From contig JAGQMO010000030.1 in the NCBI GenBank assembly GCA_020428615.1, positions 1-5,908 on the forward strand: a stretch of 5,908 nucleotides of DNA, given 5' to 3'. This DNA comes from Patescibacteria group bacterium (GTDB lineage: Bacteria > Patescibacteriota > Minisyncoccia > Phycocordibacterales > UBA1006). A program made the position numbers and the translations under genes. This document shows, one piece after another, positions 1 to 4,750 of this stretch (positions are counted from its first letter, which is position 1; each line of letters starts with the position of its first letter). Under the pieces are notes generated by a model. The model ran no database searches, was not told the origin of the DNA, and was given only the letters and a program-made list of their open reading frames with translations.

Positions 1-46
1 TAATATGTTTGATTGTCTGTTTATATTTCATAATAATTAGTTTAGT

Positions 47-1372
47 TTAAAAAATAAAATTATTAAAGATAAAGTTGGTAAATCTCTTTAAGAAATTGGT
101 TTCAGTCACCTGGTAACTAGTAACTCCATTATCTAAATTGACAGGATCTTCCAGACAACCAAGTAATACATTAGCCGTTGTTCGAGTTGATTTATACCAC
201 CGATTTGTTGGAATTGAGAGGCGCCACGGACTTAATATTTCTTTAGAGTGTTTTTTTTGAAACGTACCAACCACTCGAGATGTATTTGGGCCGTAAATCC
301 CATCAACCACAAGATCTTCTTGTAGGTATTGATTTAAAAAATCTTGAATTTTAGCTACTTCGTAATTAACATCACCCCTTTTCCAATATCCATTGAAGTA
401 TGGACACTGCTCTGCATCAATTGATTCAATAATATTATCTACATTACAAATGTCATTATCTTCGCAGGTATTAAATTCATATGTACATAGCGATTGCTTG
501 TGGGTACGCCCTAGTGGGTTATAGTTATGCGCCCTCGAGTCTTTACAAGAGTACTCATCTTCTATGGTATTTTCTGGTGGTTGACCATCGACGGTCACGG
601 TAATGTTACAGGTATATATAGAATCATTATATTCAACTGATGCTTGATACAGGGTTGTTTTTTCTGGTCGAACGGTAATTTTTTCATCTCGCTGGTAATA
701 ATTATTTCCGAGTAAAATTTGATTTACCGGACCAAATAGTTTCCAAGATAATTCCACTGAATCACCCATAGAGATATTTTGAGAGGACGCACTCATAAAA
801 CAGGCAGCTGTACGAATTCCAGATGTTTGAGACGAATTTGAACTTGGGCACTCGAAATCAAATTGGACACAGCCATCTCCGGCAGGACAACTTATTGAAT
901 CAAAACTTATCCAACCAATATTTTGTGACCACGCAGAACCATCGAGGTAGCCATTTTGATTTACCGAAACATTTTGTGAATTATTACTAAAAGGACCAAA
1001 ATTAATCCAACCAGTACCTTCCCCCCATCCATATCCTGATAAAGTACCTACCTGGGTTGATGAATTACAATTATTGCTCACCTGATAATTGGTACCTGAA
1101 AACTGTAACCAACCAGCACCTGAAGACCACGCTTGACCTTGCAGCCCACTCGTCGATAGTTCTGCTGAGGTCACTGCATTTGTTGGATTAAAGTTTATCT
1201 TCAAGGCATCTGAACCATCTAGTGAAAGAGTTGGATTTTCAAATACGGCATATTGGTTATTTCCTACAATATTACCGGCAAATAAAGCGGATGGGAGTAA
1301 GAGGAAAAAAATACCGGACAATAAAATATATTCAGTTATAAGCTTTAGATTTCCCATTTTATATACAGCCAT
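47..1372 (-). CDS. Secreted surface protein with Trp-rich repeats, Ig-like domain and C-terminal peptidoglycan-binding domain
   Basis: Probably exported and bound to the cell wall or surface; its exact role is unknown. The frame opens at 1444 inside pheT, but the start is more likely ATG 1372 (used here) or ATG 1357, because the pheT terminator lies just upstream; neither has a clear ribosome binding site. Residues below count from the 1372 start. Residues 10-32 form a signal peptide (Lys-containing n-region, hydrophobic core, LFA before Gly33). Three repeats of the form G-x-[AG]-W-x4-G-W-[IL]-x-F lie at 79-91, 113-125 and 145-157. An Ig-like beta domain spans about 189-261. A short Cys-bounded motif at 276-298 (C...NYNP...SLCTY) resembles a metazoan/bacterial surface motif. 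A domain like PG_binding_1 spans about 323-406 (KIQDFLN, VDGIYGP, FQKKH, LSPW, TTANVLLGC). Twelve Cys follow the signal peptide, consistent with disulfides. The tail ends in a hydrophobic Phe/Asn/Ile run. Family assignment is from memory of Parcubacteria proteins; domain boundaries are approximate. Confidence 0.8.
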   Translation of the reverse strand: MAVYKMGNLKLITEYILLSGIFFLLLPSALFAGNIVGNNQYAVFENPTLSLDGSDALKINFNPTNAVTSAELSTSGLQGQAWSSGAGWLQFSGTNYQVSNNCNSSTQVGTLSGYGWGEGTGWINFGPFSNNSQNVSVNQNGYLDGSAWSQNIGWISFDSISCPAGDGCVQFDFECPSSNSSQTSGIRTAACFMSASSQNISMGDSVELSWKLFGPVNQILLGNNYYQRDEKITVRPEKTTLYQASVEYNDSIYTCNITVTVDGQPPENTIEDEYSCKDSRAHNYNPLGRTHKQSLCTYEFNTCEDNDICNVDNIIESIDAEQCPYFNGYWKRGDVNYEVAKIQDFLNQYLQEDLVVDGIYGPNTSRVVGTFQKKHSKEILSPWRLSIPTNRWYKSTRTTANVLLGCLEDPVNLDNGVTSYQVTETNFLKRFTNFIFNNFIF

Positions 1373-1393
1373 TATGACATTAATAGAAATAAA

Positions 1394-1421
1394 ACAAAAA
1401 TCCGCGGAAAGCGGTTTTTTA
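1394..1421 (-). terminator. Intrinsic terminator of the pheS-pheT operon
   Basis: On the minus strand an A-run leads into CCGC, a five-base TTTCC loop, GCGG, then ATTTTTG and more T-rich sequence. The A-run and T-run can extend the stem by five A-T pairs after one mismatch. The pheT stop codon (1419-1421) sits at the base of the hairpin, so termination is placed exactly at the end of the gene. The GC core is only four pairs, but the symmetry and T-tract are convincing. The plus-strand reading also has a T-run, so it may work in both directions. Confidence 0.75.
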
Positions 1422-3314
1422 ACGTATCTCGGCTCCGAGATCAATTAACACTCCTTGAATTTTTTCCATATCCCCATCAACCTCAACGTCGGTGAGGGTT
1501 TTTTCGTGTGACTGAAATACCATCGAGAAAGCATAGGAAACGCGTCCGTCCTTTTCAAACTGATCGAACAGGAACACTTTTTGTAGGTATCCAGCACCAG
1601 ATTCAGCAATTACCTGGTGGAGATCTCCTTCACCTTTCCCTTCTGGTGCCCAGAATGAGATGTCACGCTTGGTGAACGGGTACGGTGATATTGATTTAAA
1701 ACTATCAGATTCAGAATAGGTCCTTTGATCAAACAATTTTTCATAGCTCGGCTGTACCTCGAGCTTATCCAGATAGAAGGTCACTACCTGTCCGTGGTAC
1801 TCGACATCCAGCTCTACACCAAGCTCACCTGAAAGTTTCTCGATAACGACCTCGAGCTGGTCTCGCTCGGTTCCGTACTTTTTGTTTACGACCTTACCTG
1901 CATTCTGAACCGCAATGGCACAAGCATTCTTCTCGCCATCTTTTGTGTACACCCGCCCAATTTCAAAGATAGCCGTTCGGTCACCACCAAAGAAATCTTG
2001 GTTCCGTGCGTTCAGCTCGAGCGCAGTCTGAACCCCCTTGTGTAGGTTCTTTCGGAGACCAGCCTTGTCGCTGGCGATTGGATTCTTTACCGCTACGTCG
2101 CCTTTCTTGGTGAACGAGTAGGTCATCACCTCAGAGAAACCACGTTCTGTTAGCAGGTTCCTAAGCTTGTTCTGTAGGTAGACCTGTTGGTTCAGTTCTG
2201 GGGTAAAGTCGTAGTCTGATAAGTCTCTTGATTTGATGTTGTAGTAACCGTAGATCCGGCCAATTTCTTCAATGAGATCTTCAGGAATGACGAGATCGAG
2301 TCGATCATGAGGAATGTGTACCTCAAATTCATCATGATTCAAATGATATTGATAACCAAGTCGTTCAAAAATAGTTACCATATCATCGGAAGAAAGTTTA
2401 ATTCCTAGCAAAGATTGAACGTGAAATAACACAACACGAACGGTGCGTGGTGTCTCCGGATCTGGATAGGTATCATTAATTTCTGAAAGTGTACATGAGT
2501 CGCCATGAGCTATATTGGAAATCAATCGCGAAACAGATTCCAGAGCAATAGGTGCAATTTCTGAACTAATCGCATTTTCAAAACGTTTTGATGAATCAGT
2601 AAGAATTTTAACACGTCTCGCTGTTTGGCGAGTCGTGAGAGGATTAAAGTTCGCAACCTCAATAATAATATTTCGGGTGGTATGGGTAACCTCTGCCTTT
2701 ACTCCACCTTTGACACCTGCTAAAGCGAGGATTCCCTCTTCATCGGCAATAACCAGATCGGAATCTGTTAATACAATTTCTTCTCCATTGAGAGTAGTCA
2801 TCGTCTCATCCACTTTGGCATTGCGAATGATTATTTTTCCAACAACCTTATCAGCATCAAATGCATGGATAGGTTGACCAAGATCAAACATAACGTAGTT
2901 AGTTGCATCTACAATATTATTCACAGAACGCTGACCAATGGATTCGAGTCGTGTACGTAACCAGTCTGGTGAACCTCCTACGACCACATGTTCAATCTTG
3001 CGCGCGAGGTAACGATGGCACTGGTGTGGATTTTCAAGACGAATGTTAACACGGCTCTGATCGTGATGAATTCCTTCTCTATAGTGATACCGATTCTCGA
3101 TGATCCCTTGATGAGTTAACGTAGCGTACTCTTTTGCAATACCATAGTGCGACAAACAATCGTGTGCGCGATTCGGCAACACATCAATATCTATAATATC
3201 TTCTTCTATCCCTTCAATTTCAAAAGCATGCAAGAGTAATGTCTCTGCAATAGTATCGGTTGGTGGTAATTCATTTTCAAAGTAGCTCTGTAGCCAATTT
3301 CGTGAAATTAACAT
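1419..3314 (-). CDS. pheT: Phenylalanine--tRNA ligase beta subunit, lacking the N-terminal tRNA-binding (EMAP/OB) domain
   Basis: Beta subunit of the cytosolic PheRS tetramer (ATP + Phe + tRNA-Phe). At 631 residues it is well short of the usual ~790-800. B1 begins at residue 1 (LISRNWLQSYF) and passes at about 37-42 straight into DIDVLPNRAHDCLSHYGIA, which in ordinary bacterial PheT follows the ~110-residue OB-fold domain; that domain is absent. The B3/B4 region that houses editing in family members spans about 117-265 (VNNIVDATNYVM, GQPIHAFDADK, LALAGVKGG). B5 spans about 289-361, with the presumed Mg-binding acidic residues D340, D346, E349 and E350. The catalytic-like core (B6/B7) runs from about 378, and its distal part is shortened. 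The C-terminal FDX-ACB anticodon-binding domain is present at about 543-631 (YPFTKRDISF, KTLTDVEVD). The start lies 5 bases after the pheS stop and has no Shine-Dalgarno sequence. Base composition changes sharply near residues 330-351. Confidence 0.96.
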   Translation of the reverse strand: MLISRNWLQSYFENELPPTDTIAETLLLHAFEIEGIEEDIIDIDVLPNRAHDCLSHYGIAKEYATLTHQGIIENRYHYREGIHHDQSRVNIRLENPHQCHRYLARKIEHVVVGGSPDWLRTRLESIGQRSVNNIVDATNYVMFDLGQPIHAFDADKVVGKIIIRNAKVDETMTTLNGEEIVLTDSDLVIADEEGILALAGVKGGVKAEVTHTTRNIIIEVANFNPLTTRQTARRVKILTDSSKRFENAISSEIAPIALESVSRLISNIAHGDSCTLSEINDTYPDPETPRTVRVVLFHVQSLLGIKLSSDDMVTIFERLGYQYHLNHDEFEVHIPHDRLDLVIPEDLIEEIGRIYGYYNIKSRDLSDYDFTPELNQQVYLQNKLRNLLTERGFSEVMTYSFTKKGDVAVKNPIASDKAGLRKNLHKGVQTALELNARNQDFFGGDRTAIFEIGRVYTKDGEKNACAIAVQNAGKVVNKKYGTERDQLEVVIEKLSGELGVELDVEYHGQVVTFYLDKLEVQPSYEKLFDQRTYSESDSFKSISPYPFTKRDISFWAPEGKGEGDLHQVIAESGAGYLQKVFLFDQFEKDGRVSYAFSMVFQSHEKTLTDVEVDGDMEKIQGVLIDLGAEIR

Positions 3315-3319
3315 AATTA

Positions 3320-4039
3320 TTATTGTTTATCGGCATATATCGCATCATGTAATTTAAGATCTCCTTGATATAAAAGTCGGATATCATCAATGCCATACTT
3401 CATCATGGTTAAACGATCAATACCAACACCAAATGCAAACCCTGAGTATTTTTCAGGATCAATACCGACATTTTTAAGCACGTTCGGATGCACCATACCA
3501 GCACCTAATACTTCAAGCCATGTATCACCGAATTTCAAATCAATTTCAACCCCCGGTTCAACAAACGGGAAATATCCCGGACGAAATCGAAACTCAACAG
3601 GATGTCCATAGTATTCATTAAGAAAGGTTTCAAGCGTTCCTTTGAGGTGTGCAAGTGAAATACCTTCTCCAACCACCAATCCTTCAATTTGATAGAATTG
3701 TGTTTCATGAAATCTATCAGTTGCTTCTTGGCGAAATACCAATCCAGGAGCAACAATTTTGAATGGGAATTTTCGACCAGATTTTACAAATTCTTCCATG
3801 TATCGAATTTGAACTGATGACGTATGGGTACGAAGCACTTTTTTGTCTTTTCCACGAACGAAAAAAGTATCTTGCATATCACGGGCTGGATGATCTTTTG
3901 GTACATTGAGCGCATCAAAATTATGCCATTCATCTTCGATGTGAGGACCATCGGCAATTTCAAATCCCATACGTACAAAAATATCGCTGATAGTACGGAT
4001 GGTTTGTGAGAGAGGGTGTAATTTTCCCATATTCTTCAT
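3320..4039 (-). CDS. pheS: Phenylalanine--tRNA ligase alpha subunit, catalytic domain only (no N-terminal coiled coil)
   Basis: Alpha (catalytic) subunit of PheRS, which activates Phe and charges tRNA-Phe in the cytosol. All class II synthetase motifs are present: motif 1 region 26-53 (GPHIEDEWHNFDALN, HPAR), motif 2 region 93-120 (APGLVFRQE, with R103 and the FYQIEG strand), the Phe-pocket strip 154-167 (PGYFPFVEP) and motif 3 around 200-224 (GFAFGVGIDRL). Ala202 in GFAFG corresponds to the position that sets Phe specificity (E. coli Ala294, by memory alignment). The protein is 239 residues against about 330-350 usually. It begins at KLHPLSQ, which in E. coli follows roughly 100 residues including the tRNA-contacting coiled coil. 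An in-frame TAA about a dozen codons upstream of ATG 4039 rules out a hidden extension in this frame. A weak AAAGGT lies 12 bases before the start; a second ATG is at 4030. It forms an operon with pheT. Confidence 0.95.
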   Translation of the reverse strand: MKNMGKLHPLSQTIRTISDIFVRMGFEIADGPHIEDEWHNFDALNVPKDHPARDMQDTFFVRGKDKKVLRTHTSSVQIRYMEEFVKSGRKFPFKIVAPGLVFRQEATDRFHETQFYQIEGLVVGEGISLAHLKGTLETFLNEYYGHPVEFRFRPGYFPFVEPGVEIDLKFGDTWLEVLGAGMVHPNVLKNVGIDPEKYSGFAFGVGIDRLTMMKYGIDDIRLLYQGDLKLHDAIYADKQ

Positions 4040-4110
4040 GGTATTGAGTGTACCTTTGATATTAAAAAAATCAAAATTTTAATTTTCAATAAAATCAGTG
4101 AATCTTGCAT
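4036..4110 (-). CDS. Possible 24-codon leader peptide upstream of and overlapping pheS
   Basis: An ATG at 4110-4108 is preceded by AGGAG with a four-base gap, the best Shine-Dalgarno-like sequence I see on this strand. The frame reads 24 codons, starting MQDSLILLKIK and ending HSIP, and stops at TGA 4038-4036. That stop overlaps the pheS ATG in the classic ATGA arrangement that couples translation. The peptide is hydrophobic with three Lys. It has only one Phe codon, so it is not a Phe-run attenuator peptide like E. coli PheM. The ATG overlaps a TATAAT hexamer (4109-4114): if that is the promoter used, this ORF is not transcribed from it. It may be a chance ORF in AT-rich sequence. Confidence 0.3.
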   Translation of the reverse strand: MQDSLILLKIKILIFLISKVHSIP

Positions 4111-4114
4111 TATA
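4109..4114 (-). promoter_or_regulatory. Candidate -10 box (TATAAT) for pheS-pheT
   Basis: On the minus strand a perfect TATAAT sits about 70 bases before the pheS start. No good -35 is present at 16-18 bases (only TTTATA-like sequence), and there is no TG extension. It would give a leader of roughly 60 bases. The same bases overlap a possible AGGAG-led ATG, so the match could instead be part of a translation start. Confidence 0.35.
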
Positions 4115-4141
4115 CTCCTGCATTCGGTAATATAAAATTAA

Positions 4142-4200
4142 CGAAACAAAAAACCTTACGAATAAAGCTCCGTCTTGGGGCGGTTTACTCGTAAGGTTTT
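4142..4200 (-). terminator. Long hairpin with T-tract upstream of pheS (terminator or attenuator-like)
   Basis: The arms at 4150-4166 and 4184-4200 are inverted copies of 17 bases. In minus-strand RNA all 17 pairs form, one being a G-U; in plus-strand RNA that pair becomes an A-C mismatch. This favours selection on the minus-strand transcript. On the minus strand the stem is followed by TTTTTTGTTTCG, the standard intrinsic-terminator arrangement. No complete minus-strand gene ends here: gatB has its own terminator at 4715-4750. So it either insulates pheS from upstream transcription, ends a small RNA, or attenuates a pheST leader. Confidence 0.6.
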
Positions 4201-4221
4201 CCGTCACCAAGGCGGAACTTT
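4164..4221. repeat. Second inverted repeat crossing the terminator hairpin
   Basis: AAAGCTCCGTCTTGG (4164-4178) and CCAAGGCGGAACTTT (4207-4221) are complementary at 13 of 15 positions. In RNA of either strand one of the two exceptions becomes a G-U wobble and the other stays mismatched. The left arm lies in the loop and inner edge of the 4150-4200 hairpin, and the right arm lies outside it. The two stems therefore cross, giving either a pseudoknot or alternative folds. Confidence 0.65.
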
Positions 4222-4239
4222 GTTTTGTTTATAAGTCTT

Positions 4240-4245
4240 TATAAT
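4240..4245 (+). promoter_or_regulatory. Candidate -10 box (TATAAT) before the 54-residue ORF
   Basis: A perfect TATAAT lies 15 bases before ATG 4261. The -35 region at 16-18 bases upstream is poor (CTTTGT/AACTTT). If it is used, transcription would begin near 4252 and the message would be almost leaderless, leaving out the upstream hairpin arms. TATAAT is not rare in sequence this AT-rich. Confidence 0.25.
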
Positions 4246-4260
4246 AAAAACCTTACGAAT

Positions 4261-4425
4261 ATGCATAAAGAAATTTCTTGGCAAACATTACTTACTCTAG
4301 GTGTCATAGCAGAGATATTACGGTTCATTATTAGTGACAGTATTATATCAGGCGCGTTTGGGTTACTTGGTGTACTGTGTATAGCATTCACTATTACCAC
4401 AGCACATAAGAAACATAGAAAATAA
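4261..4425 (+). CDS. Small hydrophobic membrane protein, 54 residues, unrecognised
   Basis: I do not recognise this protein. The start chosen is ATG 4261 (MHKEISWQ); the frame also opens at TTG 4225, but that extension runs through the repeat element and looks non-coding. Residues 6-24 are an amphipathic or membrane-associated helix interrupted by Glu18 and Arg21. Residues 28-47 are a likely transmembrane helix (ISGAFGLLGVLCIAFTIT). The tail HKKHRK is strongly basic and is expected to stay in the cytoplasm. No Shine-Dalgarno sequence is visible, and the start abuts a copy of the three-arm repeat. The stop overlaps neither neighbour and is followed at once by the promoter of the next ORF. Small size, hydrophobicity and a basic tail are general features of membrane peptides, including type I toxins; this is not enough to assign function. 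Confidence 0.5.
   Translation: MHKEISWQTLLTLGVIAEILRFIISDSIISGAFGLLGVLCIAFTITTAHKKHRK
4342..4350 (-). promoter_or_regulatory. Candidate extended -10 promoter (TGATATAAT) antisense to the 54-residue ORF
   Basis: The minus strand reads TGATATAAT, an exact TG-N-TATAAT extended -10. The -35 at 16-18 bases does not match, though extended -10 promoters can work without one. Transcription would start near 4335 and run through all three repeat arms to the T-tract at 4148-4153, giving an RNA of about 190 bases, or on into pheS if it reads through. It lies inside a coding frame and could be chance. Confidence 0.3.
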
Positions 4426-4454
4426 TTGACATAATATTTTTATCGTGATATTGT
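4426..4454 (+). promoter_or_regulatory. Sigma70-type promoter for the 71-residue ORF
   Basis: A consensus -35 TTGACA (4426-4431) is separated by 17 bases from TATTGT (4449-4454), a four-of-six -10 that is preceded by TGA, giving the TG-N extension. Initiation is expected near 4461, about 20 bases before ATG 4482. The -35 begins right after the stop codon of the preceding small ORF. This is the best-formed promoter in the window. Confidence 0.65.
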
Positions 4455-4481
4455 CCTTATTGGAATCTTAAACGAACACTT

Positions 4482-4697
4482 ATGAAAACAAAACTGTTTG
4501 CTATGATTGCTTTGGTTTTGATTGCAATAACCATAGGCAATGGGCTACCTCTTCTTGTTGTTATTATAATTGCGTTGTCGACAACAAAAAAAGAGTATAT
4601 TGAAATGGGTATCTTCCTCATCAGTCTCGATGTAGAATTCGACAATTACAAAAAAACATTCAAGGAGCTGTGGCGTAAAATATTTGTACGAACATAG
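4482..4697 (+). CDS. Small membrane protein, 71 residues, unrecognised
   Basis: I do not recognise this protein. The start is ATG 4482 (MKTKLFAMIALV). Residues 5-32 are almost entirely hydrophobic, with Gly-Asn-Gly-Leu-Pro near 19-23 that could mark a turn between two short helices or a kink in one long one. Residues 36-71 are charged and amphipathic (KKEYIEMG, then FDNYKKTFKELWRK) and probably cytoplasmic. The N-terminus could be mistaken for a signal peptide, but no clear cleavage site is seen. Support for a real gene comes from the well-formed promoter about 28-56 bases upstream and the terminator 18 bases after the TAG stop. There is no convincing Shine-Dalgarno sequence. It may be transcribed alone rather than with the 54-residue ORF before it. 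Confidence 0.55.
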   Translation: MKTKLFAMIALVLIAITIGNGLPLLVVIIIALSTTKKEYIEMGIFLISLDVEFDNYKKTFKELWRKIFVRT

Positions 4698-4714
4698 TTT
4701 GTTCATGTTTTGTT

Positions 4715-4750
4715 AAAAATCCCGAACCCTTATAGTTGGGGATTTTTATT
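4715..4750. terminator. Bidirectional intrinsic terminator between the 71-residue ORF and gatB
   Basis: The arms AAAAATCCCGAAC (4715-4727) and GTTGGGGATTTTT (4735-4747) pair at 12 of 13 positions around a seven-base loop. T-runs follow on both strands, so the hairpin can end plus-strand transcripts of the small ORF and minus-strand transcripts of gatB. The gatB stop codon (4746-4748) lies within the hairpin. Confidence 0.85.

Larger units (their letters stand above)
4149..4261. repeat. Three-arm repeat: two direct copies and one inverted copy of a 14-16 base element
   Basis: The 16-mer AAAAACCTTACGAATA occurs identically at 4149-4164 and 4246-4261. An inverted copy with one change lies between them at 4187-4200 (ACTCGTAAGGTTTT). 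The middle arm can therefore pair with either outer arm but not both. The last base of the right-hand copy is the A of the ATG at 4261. Read on the minus strand the order is arm 1, complementary arm 2, arm 3, T-run, which is the layout of a terminator with a competing antiterminator. Function is inferred only. Confidence 0.85.

Noticed and set aside
1..46. Gene or terminator at the left edge
   Set aside because: AT-rich sequence with no hairpin plus T-run and no frame that I can support.
1373..1444. Extension of the secreted protein to ATG 1444
   Set aside because: It would overlap the end of pheT and read through the pheT terminator hairpin; the signal peptide fits starts at 1372 or 1357.
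2515..2877. Plus-strand ORF of 120 codons inside pheT
   Set aside because: It lies opposite well-conserved B3/B4 and neighbouring PheT sequence and has no recognisable domain; it is a shadow frame.
3390..4009. Several short ORFs on both strands within pheS
   Set aside because: All overlap the conserved class II catalytic domain in other frames, with implausible protein sequences.
4225..4260. TTG start at 4225 for the 54-residue ORF
   Set aside because: The 12 extra codons run through the -10-like box and the repeat arm, and there is no ribosome binding site; ATG 4261 is simpler.
4142..4260. T-box riboswitch controlling pheST
   Set aside because: I cannot find the conserved T-box sequence (GGTGGNACCGCG-like) or a specifier stem; the GGTGACGG stretch is only a loose resemblance.
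4141..4261. Integron attC site or CRISPR array
   Set aside because: There are no GTTRRRY/RYYYAAC core boxes and no integrase, and only two direct copies with an inverted one between them, so neither fits.
4457..4645. Minus-strand ORF of 62 codons opposite the 71-residue gene
   Set aside because: The plus-strand frame has a strong promoter, ATG and terminator; the minus frame has neither signals nor a plausible composition.
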